From UBA6065 sp038063975 (lineage in GTDB: Bacteria; Patescibacteriota; Minisyncoccia; Phycocordibacterales; UBA6065): a DNA stretch of 28,216 nucleotides. This document shows, one piece after another, positions 1 through 7,017 of this stretch (position 1 is its first letter; the number at the start of each line of letters is the position of its first letter). The translations under genes and the position numbers were made by a program. A model generated the notes under the pieces. The model was not told the DNA's origin and did not search any database. It saw only the letters and a program-made list of their open reading frames with translations. The stretch lies in NCBI GenBank assembly GCA_038063975.1, contig JBBTTY010000029.1, positions 1 through 28,216 of the forward strand, read 5' to 3'.

Positions 1-960
1 GAATGTGGTGCCTTCTGGAATTTTCAGGGTGATATCGCCATCCAGAGTTTTGAGAGCGTGAGTGGCACCGAGCAAAGCATCAGAGAGCTTGACATCTATT
101 TCAGTGACTAAATTATGCCCCTCTTTGCGCCATACTGGGTGGGATTTGACATGAACTTTGATATAGAGATCTCCGGAAGCACCACCAGAAACTGCTTCCC
201 CGCCATTTGGCAATCTAATTGTTTCGTCATTCTCCAATCCAGCCGGAATTTTTACTTTTATTTCCTGATCGCGATTCAAAATACCAGCGCCACGACAGAT
301 CGGACACTTTTCTTCTGGTTCCTTGCCAGCACCATGACACGTTTCGCATGTGTGACTAGTTTGAAAAGATCCGATGATGGATCTCTTGACCTCCGTCACT
401 TTGCCTTTGCCACCGCAAGTGTGACATGTTTTCATTTTGCTACCTTTTTTTGCGCCATTGCCCGCACATTCAGAACAAACAGAAGTTTTGTGGATTCTGA
501 AAGTACGTTCTCCACCAAAAATTGCTTCAGAGAAAGGCAGATCTACATCCACAGATATGTCGGCGCCGCGCTTCGTCCTGGCGCGACGATTACCGCCTCC
601 AAACATACCACCGAGGATATCGCCGAGATCGAAATCTTCGAATTCGCCCTGCTGGAATCCACTCTGATTGAAACCGGAAAAATCAAAGCCAAAGTCGTTG
701 GCATTGAAGCCTGCGCCCTGGCCATAGCCACCATAACCCCCGCCCATGCCAGGCCCGGCAGTGCCGAACATATCATACTGTTTGCGCTTTTTGTCATCAG
801 AAAGCACTGAATACGCCTCGTTTGCTTCCTTGAATTTTTCCGAATTGCCACCCTGTTTGTCCGGATGATGCTCATGCGCCATTTTTCGAAACGCCTTTTT
901 TATCTCGTCCCCTGACGCGTTTTTATCCACACCGAGAATTTTGTAATAATCTTTTGACAT
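1..960 (-). CDS. dnaJ: Chaperone protein DnaJ (3' end outside window)
   Basis: Hsp40 co-chaperone that delivers unfolded clients to DnaK and stimulates its ATPase. The reading frame is open from ATG at 958-960 to the left edge (320 codons), so the C-terminus is missing. The J-domain is at residues 1-70 with the diagnostic HPD motif (HHPDKQGG). A Gly/Phe/Asn-rich linker follows (FGFDFSGFNQSGF region). Then come four CxxCxGxG zinc-binding repeats (CSECAGNG, CHTCGGKG, CETCHGAG, CPICRGAG) and the start of the C-terminal substrate-binding domain. It is a full type-I DnaJ. It lies downstream of dnaK but is separated from it by a convergent plus-strand gene, so it probably has its own promoter in 961-1030. 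No CIRCE-type operator is visible. Identification is certain. Confidence 0.98.
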   Translation of the reverse strand, partial: MSKDYYKILGVDKNASGDEIKKAFRKMAHEHHPDKQGGNSEKFKEANEAYSVLSDDKKRKQYDMFGTAGPGMGGGYGGYGQGAGFNANDFGFDFSGFNQSGFQQGEFEDFDLGDILGGMFGGGNRRARTKRGADISVDVDLPFSEAIFGGERTFRIHKTSVCSECAGNGAKKGSKMKTCHTCGGKGKVTEVKRSIIGSFQTSHTCETCHGAGKEPEEKCPICRGAGILNRDQEIKVKIPAGLENDETIRLPNGGEAVSGGASGDLYIKVHVKSHPVWRKEGHNLVTEIDVKLSDALLGATHALKTLDGDITLKIPEGTTF

Positions 961-966
961 TCTTGC

Positions 967-995
967 TTGACTTATTTATATCTATATGTTATCAA
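967..995 (+). promoter_or_regulatory. Candidate promoter for the plus-strand small gene
   Basis: TTGACT at 967-972, a 17-nt spacer, then TATCAA at 990-995 (4 of 6 matches to TATAAT). It would start a transcript near 1002, with a leader of about 70 nt before the ATG at 1072. It shares the divergent region with dnaJ. Weak evidence, from sequence match only. Confidence 0.3.
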
Positions 996-1071
996 TAAAA
1001 GCGTTCTTTTACAAGGGTTGGCTCCAAAGGAAGCCGTGGGGTCCCTAAACAACTACATCCCTAATAAATAC

Positions 1072-1278
1072 ATGAACCTAGCTCAAAGACTCCGTAGACT
1101 TAAAGGAAAGAAAGTGACCGTCTCCTTTCCTGGCCTTCGAGAAAGAAGTGGTAAACTGAAAGAAATAGGATCGGACTACATCGTCGTCGACGCTATCCTT
1201 CCGAATGAGCAGAATCGAATCATTAAAGCAGTGATCCCTTTTACGGCCATCGAGGATATCAACATAACCAAATATTGA
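1072..1278 (+). CDS. Small Sm-like beta-barrel protein (hypothetical)
   Basis: A 68-aa protein and the only convincing plus-strand gene in the window. It starts with a basic segment (MNLAQRLRRLKGKKVTVSF), followed by alternating strands: a Gly-containing turn, SGKLKEIGSDYIVVDAI, and AVIPFTAIEDI. This order (short strand, G-x-L-x-x-I-x-x-DYIVV, then IPxxxIxxI) resembles small Sm-fold barrels such as the DUF2642 type. That is a fold-level impression, not a confirmed match. The frame stays open upstream to a TTG at 967 and a GTG at 1036. I chose ATG 1072 because the upstream residues look non-coding; GTG 1036, with AAAGGA 4 nt before it, is a possible alternative. It converges on dnaK and has its own terminator. 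The role is unknown; binding of RNA or a membrane surface is possible. Confidence 0.6.
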   Translation: MNLAQRLRRLKGKKVTVSFPGLRERSGKLKEIGSDYIVVDAILPNEQNRIIKAVIPFTAIEDINITKY

Positions 1279-1293
1279 TTCGATCTCATCCGA

Positions 1294-1356
1294 AGCAGAC
1301 ACCCTTTGCCCCGCGACACAAGTCACGGAGCACGGGCTGTCTGCTTTTTGTTTTTT
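1294..1356 (+). terminator. Intrinsic terminator of the plus-strand small gene
   Basis: AGCAGACA (1294-1301) pairs with TGTCTGCT (1338-1345), giving an 8-bp stem. An inner GCCC/GGGC pairing (1308-1311 with 1334-1337) may add to it. The T-rich run TTTTTGTTTTTT follows directly. The loop is long (36 nt). It lies 15 nt after the plus-strand stop codon. Confidence 0.65.
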
Positions 1357-1372
1357 AATTTCGATGTACTAA

Positions 1373-1485
1373 AGCCGAGCGGTATGAGTGAGTGAAGACT
1401 TTCGGAGGACGTGAAGACGTCCGAGAACGAGACGGCTGGCCAGTAGGCCAGAACGTCGTGCTGAGCGAACTCATACCGTGAGGCT
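1373..1485. repeat. Structured repeat element E1 (79-nt core in inverted-repeat arms)
   Basis: Perfect 10-bp arms CGGTATGAGT (1380-1389) and ACTCATACCG (1469-1478), extended by AGCC/GGCT (1373-1376 with 1482-1485), enclose a 79-nt core at 1390-1468. The core matches that of element E2 (21247-21325) except at 7 positions. It holds a hairpin GGACGT-GAAG-ACGTCC and a second hairpin GACG-g-CTGGCC-AGTA-GGCCAG-aa-CGTC. The outer arm reaches into the dnaK stop codon (1484-1486). On the minus strand no good U-run follows, so terminator function alone is not obvious. Confidence 0.85.
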
Positions 1486-3382
1486 ATTTCTTCTCCTCGT
1501 ACTGCGCGTCTTTGACGTTACCTTCGCCACCTTCAGGACCTTTCTTTGGCTCTTCTTTTGGAGCCGACTGTTGCGTCTGTTGTGCCTTCATCATAGCTTC
1601 ACCAATTTTCTGCATAGCGAGAGACAAAGCTTCCGTCGCCTTCTTTATAGCTTCAACATCCGTCCCTTCCCTAACCTTCTTTAGATCCACTACTTTTGCT
1701 TCTACATCAGATTTAATATCCGCAGGCACTTTGTCGCCCGCTTCTTTGATGGATTTCTCTGCTGTATATATCATCTGCTCGGCGATGTTGCGAGTCTCCA
1801 CTTCCGTCTTTTTCTTTTCATCTTCTGCCACATTCACTTCAGCGTCTTTTTTCATGCGTTCTATATCTTCCTTTGTGAGACCTGACGAGCCTTGGATTTT
1901 TATAGATTGCTCTTTGCCCGTAGACTTCTCTTTTGCTTTGACATTGAGAATGCCGTTCGCATCTATATCGAATGTCACTTCAACTTGAGGAATACCTCTA
2001 GGAGCTGGCGGAATGCCGTCGAGAATAAACCGGCCAATTGATTTGTTGTCACGTGCCATAGCTCTGTCTCCTTGAACAACATGAATCTCTACAGAAGTCT
2101 GATTATCTGCCGCTGTTGAGAAAATTTGCGATTTGGAAGCCGGAATGGTTGTGTTTTTTTCTATCAGTTTTGTGCCCACGCCACCCATAGTTTCAATACC
2201 GAATGACAGAGGAATGACATCGAGGAGAAGCACATCTTTGACATCGCCCTTTAAAACACCACCTTGAATAGCTGCGCCTATGGCCACCACTTCATCTGGG
2301 TTGACCCCGACATGAGCTTTCTTTTTGAAATAATCCTCTACCGCTTTGATCATGGCCGGCATGCGAGTTTGACCACCAACGAGAATTACTTCATTGATTT
2401 CTCCGAGCTTGAAAGGCGAAGCTTCCATGGCACGCCGAGTAATAACCATAGCCCTATCGAGAAACTCGCTAGTCAATTCTTCCAATTTTGCCCTGGTCAT
2501 CTTCTTGACCAAATGGAGAGGACCGTCTGAACCGACAGAAACAAAGGGAATGTTCACTTCCGTTTCCATGGCCGTAGAGAGCTCAATTTTGGCCTTTTCA
2601 GCGGCATCGTCGAGGCGCTGGCGAGCCAAGGTATCTTTGCGTAAATCTACGCCGTTTTCCTTTTGGAATTCCTGTGCCAGCCAAGCCATGATTTTCTGGT
2701 CAATGTCTTTACCACCGAGATGCGCATCACCGTCAGTTGATTTTACTTCTATGACATCATCGCCTACTTCGAGAACAGAAATATCGAATGTTCCTCCGCC
2801 AAAATCAAAGACAGCGATTTTTTCTTCTTTCTTTTTATTGAAGCCGTATGCCAGAGCGGCGGCTGTCGGTTCGTTTATAATGCGTTTTACGTCGAGACCT
2901 GCGATCTTGCCTGCGTCTTTTGTCGCTTGACGTTGAGAGTCGTTGAAATACGCAGGCACGGTTATGACCGCTTCTGTCACAGGCTCGCCGAGACGCGCTT
3001 CGGCATCGGTTTTCAATTTGCCGAGAATCATAGCGGAAATCTCTTCAGGCCTGTACCATTTGTCACCCATTTTTACTTCCACACCGCCGTTTGCGGATTT
3101 CCTGGTTTCAAAAGGCACTGATTTGGTGTCTTTTTCTACCGCAGGCTCGCCAAAGTTGTGGCCGATGAAACGCTTGATTTGATATATGGTATTTTTTGGA
3201 TTTGTCACTGACTGACGTTTAGCTACGATACCCGCCACACGCTCGCCTGTTTTAGTTTGAGCGATGATAGAGGGCGTGGTGCGCATACCTTCGGCATTTT
3301 CTAGAATTTTCGGCTCACCGCCTTCCATGACAGCAACGGCCGAATTTGTGGTACCGAGATCGATACCTATGATTTTTGACAT
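1484..3382 (-). CDS. dnaK: Chaperone protein DnaK (Hsp70)
   Basis: ATP-driven chaperone; 632 aa is a normal family length. The nucleotide-binding domain starts at once with the phosphate-1 loop IGIDLGTTNS (residues 5-14) and has the phosphate-2 loop FDFGGGTFDIS. The family signatures AVITVPAYFNDSQRQATKDAG and VGGQTRMPA are present. The substrate-binding beta domain (DVIPLSFGIETMGG onward) and helical lid follow, ending in a Glu/Lys-rich tail. The start at 3382 is the standard MSKIIGIDLG. It is the last gene of the grpE-to-dnaK group and is separated by 71 nt from the small gene upstream. Its stop codon touches the outer stem of repeat E1. No CIRCE operator is seen. Confidence 0.99.
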   Translation of the reverse strand: MSKIIGIDLGTTNSAVAVMEGGEPKILENAEGMRTTPSIIAQTKTGERVAGIVAKRQSVTNPKNTIYQIKRFIGHNFGEPAVEKDTKSVPFETRKSANGGVEVKMGDKWYRPEEISAMILGKLKTDAEARLGEPVTEAVITVPAYFNDSQRQATKDAGKIAGLDVKRIINEPTAAALAYGFNKKKEEKIAVFDFGGGTFDISVLEVGDDVIEVKSTDGDAHLGGKDIDQKIMAWLAQEFQKENGVDLRKDTLARQRLDDAAEKAKIELSTAMETEVNIPFVSVGSDGPLHLVKKMTRAKLEELTSEFLDRAMVITRRAMEASPFKLGEINEVILVGGQTRMPAMIKAVEDYFKKKAHVGVNPDEVVAIGAAIQGGVLKGDVKDVLLLDVIPLSFGIETMGGVGTKLIEKNTTIPASKSQIFSTAADNQTSVEIHVVQGDRAMARDNKSIGRFILDGIPPAPRGIPQVEVTFDIDANGILNVKAKEKSTGKEQSIKIQGSSGLTKEDIERMKKDAEVNVAEDEKKKTEVETRNIAEQMIYTAEKSIKEAGDKVPADIKSDVEAKVVDLKKVREGTDVEAIKKATEALSLAMQKIGEAMMKAQQTQQSAPKEEPKKGPEGGEGNVKDAQYEEKK

Positions 3383-3453
3383 GAGTTTTGAGAATTAAAT
3401 AAAGTTGAATAAATAAAGAACGCCAAAAAGACGTAATTTGTGAGACGGAAATT

Positions 3454-3777
3454 TTATTTAAAGCTCGGGGCGCGGGCCAATTGGCTAGTCAAAAAATCGA
3501 GAGTATAAAAAGGAGAAAATACTTTATATATGCTACGAATAGGCGTTTCACCAAAAAATTGAGTTTTGGCATTTTCCAAAAGCAGAACTGTCTCTTTGGG
3601 AACTGTAGAGAAGGTTGTATTGAAAACCGCATCGGCATGAATCAGTTTTGTACCTAGAAATTTAATCTCAAAAACACCCTGCATATCTAGGACAGCAAAA
3701 TAGGCCAGAGCTTCTGCGCCATTTGCAAGCGTTATTTTTCTGGAAATTATTCTGATGTCTGGTTTTGGTATAAGCAT
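3454..3777 (-). CDS. Hypothetical protein, 107 aa
   Basis: I do not recognise this protein. It starts MLIPKPDIRIISRKITLANG and has an alternating hydrophobic/polar pattern suggesting beta strands. It has no cysteine, signal peptide or membrane segment. Its start codon follows the stop of the coiled-coil gene with one base between (TAA-C-ATG), so translation is probably coupled. It lies between grpE and dnaK, but nothing in the sequence ties it to chaperone function. Support for it being real comes from tight packing, length and the absence of a better frame on either strand. Confidence 0.65.
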   Translation of the reverse strand: MLIPKPDIRIISRKITLANGAEALAYFAVLDMQGVFEIKFLGTKLIHADAVFNTTFSTVPKETVLLLENAKTQFFGETPIRSIYKVFSPFYTLDFLTSQLARAPSFK

Positions 3778-3778
3778 G

Positions 3779-4277
3779 TTATTTTACGGTTATCTTCTTT
3801 TCTATACGAATAACACGAGACTCGAGTTTCCGATGTTCGCTGAAATTCACCTTGTTTGTGGCAAAATTATCCAAGCGGTTGTCGACACCATCTATCTTGT
3901 TTGATAGAAACATCTTAACATCATCAACTTTATTATCAAGCACTTCAAACGCACTCTCAATCTTTGAGTCAANNNNNNNNNNNNNNNNNNNNNNNNNNNN
4001 NNNNNNNNNNNNNNNNNNNNNNNNNNNNNNNNNNNNNNNNNNNNNNNNNNNNNNNNNNNNNNNNNNNNNNNNGTAAATTGAAGTTTTTATCAATCTTTGA
4101 GTCAAGTAAATTGAAGTTTTTATCAATCTTTGAGTCAAGTAAATTGAAGTTTTTATCAATTTTTGAGTCAAGTAAACTAAAGCTCCTGTCGATTTTTTCA
4201 TCGAGTACACCAAACTTGGCATCAATCTTGAGATCAATACTTTCTAATGTGACTGCATTTTTATTGGATTTTTTCAT
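3779..4277 (-). CDS. Hendecad-repeat coiled-coil protein, interrupted by an assembly gap
   Basis: The N-terminal part (4277 leftwards, MKKSNKNAVTLESIDLKID) and the C-terminal part (ending at 3779, HRKLESRVIRIEKKITVK) belong to one gene split by 100 Ns at 3973-4072. The middle is made of 11-residue units LDSKIDKNFNL. Eleven-residue periodicity (L-D-x-K-I-D-x-x-F) is typical of hendecad coiled coils. The C-terminus ends in another heptad-like segment. The two halves are out of frame only because the gap is drawn as exactly 100; a gap that is a multiple of 33 restores the frame. There is no signal peptide or membrane segment. Small coiled-coil proteins of this style are common in Parcubacteria (general knowledge); the function is unknown. 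Confidence 0.75.
3973..4072. other. Assembly gap (100 N) inside a tandem repeat
   Basis: One hundred Ns, a conventional placeholder length. The left flank ends in ...TTTGAGTCAA and the right flank begins GTAAATTG, exactly the junction seen between adjacent 33-bp repeat units. The gap therefore starts and stops at unit boundaries and most likely hides a whole number of units. Confidence 0.95.
4073..4237. repeat. 33-bp tandem repeat array (in frame, 11 aa per unit)
   Basis: Units lie at 4073-4105, 4106-4138 (identical) and 4139-4171 (one C-to-T change). Two diverged units follow at 4172-4204 and 4205-4237. To the left of the gap, 3957-3972 matches the last 16 nt of a unit. Divergence increases away from the gap, suggesting recent expansion in the centre. 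On the coding strand each unit gives LDSKIDKNFNL or a variant. Confidence 0.9.
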
Positions 4278-4331
4278 AATTATGATGTTTTAAAAGAGAT
4301 AAAAAACCAAGTTATCAGAATCATAAAGGAA

Positions 4332-4877
4332 TTATTGACTTTCTGCAACCACAACCTTGGCTGGCTTCACTAATTTATTACCGAGCATATAGCCTTTCTC
4401 CAGTACATTGAGCACTATTCCAATTTTTTCGGTGTTGTCCGTCGTCTCAAATTTCACAGCTTCATGAACTAGAGGGTCAAATTTTTGTCCAAACGGTGAA
4501 ATTTCCTTTAATCCATTCTGTTCGAGGATTGACCTTAACTGGCTATAAATATGCTCCACGCCCGATCGCCAATTCTTGTCTGCTTTCTCCCAAGCCTCTC
4601 TATTTGCAAATGCTATTTCAAAACTCTGAAGCACGGACAAAAGTTCTTCGATCAATCCTTCGTTTGCCATAACACGGTATTCTTTCATCGTCTCCTCCAT
4701 TCTCTTTTTGGTATTCGCAAAATCAGCTTTGGCTCTCTGCCAGCCGGCCAGATATTCATCGCGCTCTTCCGTTACTTTTTCAAGCTCTGTTTGGAGAGTC
4801 TTTTGGAGGACTTTAATTTCGGCTATTTCAGGTATTTTAGGCTGATTTTCCTCGTTTTTATTGTCCTTTTCTTTCAT
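4332..4877 (-). CDS. grpE: Nucleotide exchange factor GrpE
   Basis: GrpE releases ADP from DnaK, closing the chaperone cycle with DnaJ and DnaK encoded nearby. A long N-terminal helix (KTLQTELEKVTEERDEYLAGWQRAKADFANTKKRMEE region) forms the dimer stalk. The C-terminal beta wing carries the family pattern NGLKEISPFGQKFDPLVHEAV and ends GYMLGNKLVKPAKVVVAE. About 181 aa is typical. Two in-frame ATGs exist, at 4886 and 4877. I chose 4877 because a good extended -10 box (4887-4892) predicts a transcript start near 4880, downstream of the first ATG. It is 48 nt after rpsI, so it may also receive read-through from the ribosomal operon. Confidence 0.97.
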   Translation of the reverse strand: MKEKDNKNEENQPKIPEIAEIKVLQKTLQTELEKVTEERDEYLAGWQRAKADFANTKKRMEETMKEYRVMANEGLIEELLSVLQSFEIAFANREAWEKADKNWRSGVEHIYSQLRSILEQNGLKEISPFGQKFDPLVHEAVKFETTDNTEKIGIVLNVLEKGYMLGNKLVKPAKVVVAESQ

Positions 4878-4886
4878 GAATATCAT

Positions 4887-4915
4887 ATTTTAGCAAAACC
4901 ACGCTCTTTTGGAAA
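4887..4915 (-). promoter_or_regulatory. Candidate grpE promoter
   Basis: Read on the minus strand: TTTCCA (4910-4915), a 17-nt spacer ending in TGC, then TAAAAT (4887-4892), i.e. an extended -10. The predicted transcript start is about 3 nt before the ATG at 4877, giving an almost leaderless mRNA. It also argues for 4877 rather than 4886 as the start codon. Confidence 0.5.
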
Positions 4916-4925
4916 CGAGACTTTT

Positions 4926-5336
4926 TTATCGCTTACTCCATTGCGGACTCTTGCGGGCTTTTTTCAGGCCGAATTTTCGGCGCTCTTTGGCACGAGGATC
5001 ACGTTTGAGAAAACCGAGCTTCTTTAATTTTTTGCGCAATTCTATATCGTATTCTAGGAGAGCGCGGGAAATAGCGTGGCGCAGAGCTTCTGCTTGGGAA
5101 TGTATACCTCCACCCGAGAGTAATGCTGTCACTTTGAATTTCTGGGTGATTTCTGATCGAACAAAAGCCGCCTCGGCTATCATGCGCATCTCAGCCGTGG
5201 CAAAGTAATCGACAACGTCTTTATCGTTGATCACAATAGATTGCTTTGGCGCAGGTGTGATGCGCACGCGAGCGATGGCAGTCTTGCGACGACCGACTGC
5301 TTCGAAATATTTTATTTTTGTTTCTGCTGTAGTCAT
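4926..5336 (-). CDS. rpsI: 30S ribosomal protein S9
   Basis: Small-subunit head protein whose C-terminal tail reaches the P-site tRNA. At 136 aa it carries the family pattern YFEAVGRRKTAIARVRI at the N-terminus and SGGGIHSQAEALRHAISRAL in the middle. The basic C-terminal tail ends QWSKR, matching the universal ...SKR terminus. It is the last gene of the infA-to-rpsI run and starts 3 nt after rplM ends. Certain identification. Confidence 0.98.
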   Translation of the reverse strand: MTTAETKIKYFEAVGRRKTAIARVRITPAPKQSIVINDKDVVDYFATAEMRMIAEAAFVRSEITQKFKVTALLSGGGIHSQAEALRHAISRALLEYDIELRKKLKKLGFLKRDPRAKERRKFGLKKARKSPQWSKR

Positions 5337-5339
5337 ATG

Positions 5340-5690
5340 TTATTCTGTAACAATCAGATTTTTTATCATTTTTGCCTGAAGCTTGTTTTTCGGCAACATA
5401 CCCTTGACCGCTATGCAAAAAACTTCACTCATGCCCGACTTCCCTATCAAATGTTCAAGTTTTGTGTCTATGAGACCGCCCGGAAAACCTGTGTATCGAC
5501 GATAGATTTTTTCCTGCTTTTTTTTAGTGGTCACATCGGCCTTGCTGGCATTTATGATATGCACCAGGACATCAGCCACCACGTTCGGAGCATAAGAAAC
5601 GGAAGTTTTGCCGGCCAAAATCTTGGCGGCACCACTGGCCACTCGACCGATCTTCTTGCCTTCTGCATCTATTGTGTGGATTGTTTTCAT
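5340..5690 (-). CDS. rplM: 50S ribosomal protein L13
   Basis: Early-assembly large-subunit protein. At 116 aa it is shorter than the usual ~142 aa. The start is MKTIHTIDAEGKKIGRVASGAAKILAGK. The core YRRYTGFPGGLIDTKLEHL and MLPKNKLQAKMIKNLIV are conserved, so the shortening affects the N-terminal residues and the C-terminal tail. Its ATG overlaps the rplQ TGA by 4 nt (ATGA), implying translational coupling. The rplM-rpsI pair is conserved across bacteria. Confidence 0.98.
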   Translation of the reverse strand: MKTIHTIDAEGKKIGRVASGAAKILAGKTSVSYAPNVVADVLVHIINASKADVTTKKKQEKIYRRYTGFPGGLIDTKLEHLIGKSGMSEVFCIAVKGMLPKNKLQAKMIKNLIVTE

Positions 5691-6037
5691 ACCAGTTCTA
5701 TGCGCGCCATTTTTGCTCCATCTGATTTGCGTAGAGGAAGCTTTATAATTCGTGTATATCCACCCTGACGATTCTTGTGGTCTTTTGAAATAACCTCTAC
5801 CAACTTTTTTGCCACCGTTTCATCGCCGATTTTTGAAGTAATCAGACGGCGATTGGCGAGTGTATTGTTCTTGCCTTTTGTTATGAGCGGTTCGATATAT
5901 TTGCGTAATTCTTTGGCCCTGGTTTCGGTTGTGGTAATACCATCATGTATGACAAATGAGCGTATGAGAGATTTGACCAGAGCTCTCCTCTGTCCTTTTT
6001 CTCTACCCAATGTTTTATATTTATCGTGATGTCTCAT
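5687..6037 (-). CDS. rplQ: 50S ribosomal protein L17
   Basis: Large-subunit protein at the tunnel-exit side. At 116 aa it starts MRHHDKYKTLGREKGQRRAL, matching the canonical MRHxxxxxKLGRxxxHRxAL. It continues with LIRSFVIHDGITTTETRAKELRKYIEPLIT. It directly follows rpoA (3-nt gap), the standard bacterial order, and overlaps rplM by 4 nt. Confidence 0.98.
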   Translation of the reverse strand: MRHHDKYKTLGREKGQRRALVKSLIRSFVIHDGITTTETRAKELRKYIEPLITKGKNNTLANRRLITSKIGDETVAKKLVEVISKDHKNRQGGYTRIIKLPLRKSDGAKMARIELV

Positions 6038-6040
6038 AGA

Positions 6041-7006
6041 CTATTTGAGAGTTATACCAAATTCTGAGAGAGCTTTTTTGATCTCTTGGATACCTTTTGG
6101 CCCTAGGCCTTCGACATTTTCTATGTCTATTTCTTTCTTTCGGACGAGACCGCCCACTGTGCGTATATTGGCACCAGAAAGAGCGTTCGACGTCCTCTGT
6201 GACAGGCCTAGAGTTTCGATACGAGTCTTCAAAAATTCCGTATCTAATTCTTTTTTTGGAGTACTACCAGCCACTTCGGTTTTTTCTTCTGTTTTTACTT
6301 CCACAGACTCTTCTTCTTTGAAACCGACTACGGCTTTGAGCTGGTTAATCATAGTCATAATGGACTGTTCCAGAGCTTGGTGAGGAGTGATGGTGCCATC
6401 AGTTTCGATGGTAATTTTTAGACGATTAAAGTCGGTTCTGTCGCCTATGCGCATATTTTCTACCTCATAATTGACACGGCGTATCGGAGTAAATGTGGCA
6501 TCGAGAGCGATTATGCCGATATCAACACGTTCCTTTTGCAAAACATCCTTTGACACATAACCAAGTCCGCGAGCGACAGTCATTTCAATGTCTAGTTCTG
6601 TGCTTTTGTCCGTGATGCTCGCTATAGGCAATTCGGGATTGAGAATTTCAACTTGACCGGGAAATTTTATGTCACCTGCCGTCACATTCTTTACACCTTT
6701 TATTTTGATGGAAAGGATTTGAGGCTCGTCTGTGGTCATTTTGATGCGCAAGCGCTTCAAATTGAGCATGAGAGTGATGACGTCTTCTTTGATGCCAGGC
6801 AGAGTTGAAAATTCGTGACTTATGCCATTAATTTTTACATGAGTTATAGCAGTACCAGGCAGAGAAGAGAGAATAATCCTACGGAGGCTGTTACCAAGAG
6901 TATGACCGTAACCTGGATAGAGACCATCAATTTCATAAACGCCTAAAAAATCCTTCTCCAGAACGATTTTTGGCTTTGACGGCACTACAATTTTTGTGTT
7001 AGACAT
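6041..7006 (-). CDS. rpoA: DNA-directed RNA polymerase subunit alpha
   Basis: The alpha dimer scaffolds RNA polymerase assembly. At 321 aa it has the N-terminal domain with GLYPGYGHTLGNSLRRIILSSLPG (dimer interface) and VNYEVENMRIGDRTDFNRL. A Glu/Lys/Thr-rich linker is near residues 230-255. The C-terminal helix-hairpin-helix domain has TRIETLGLSQRTSNALSGANI and IENVEGLGPKGIQEIKKAL, which contacts UP elements and activators. It lies between rpsD and rplQ as in most bacteria. Confidence 0.99.
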   Translation of the reverse strand: MSNTKIVVPSKPKIVLEKDFLGVYEIDGLYPGYGHTLGNSLRRIILSSLPGTAITHVKINGISHEFSTLPGIKEDVITLMLNLKRLRIKMTTDEPQILSIKIKGVKNVTAGDIKFPGQVEILNPELPIASITDKSTELDIEMTVARGLGYVSKDVLQKERVDIGIIALDATFTPIRRVNYEVENMRIGDRTDFNRLKITIETDGTITPHQALEQSIMTMINQLKAVVGFKEEESVEVKTEEKTEVAGSTPKKELDTEFLKTRIETLGLSQRTSNALSGANIRTVGGLVRKKEIDIENVEGLGPKGIQEIKKALSEFGITLK

Positions 7007-7017
7007 ATTTTTATAAA

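Noticed and set aside
115..810. Long plus-strand open frame opposite dnaJ
   Set aside because: It is antisense to a clear DnaJ with intact zinc repeats and J-domain; its translation is low-complexity Phe/Ser/Thr-rich with no domain pattern.
1004..1071. Riboswitch in the leader of the plus-strand gene
   Set aside because: A GGCT/AGCC mini hairpin is visible, but it matches no riboswitch consensus that I can name.
3383..3453. CIRCE/HrcA operator before dnaK
   Set aside because: No TTAGCACTC-type inverted repeat is present here, before grpE or before dnaJ.
4073..4237. 33-bp direct repeats as a possible CRISPR array
   Set aside because: Units are contiguous without spacers and translate in frame to an 11-residue protein repeat.
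3969..4277. Apparent frameshift in the coiled-coil gene
   Set aside because: The frame change falls on the 100-N placeholder; a gap that is a multiple of 33 bp restores the frame, so it is an assembly artefact.
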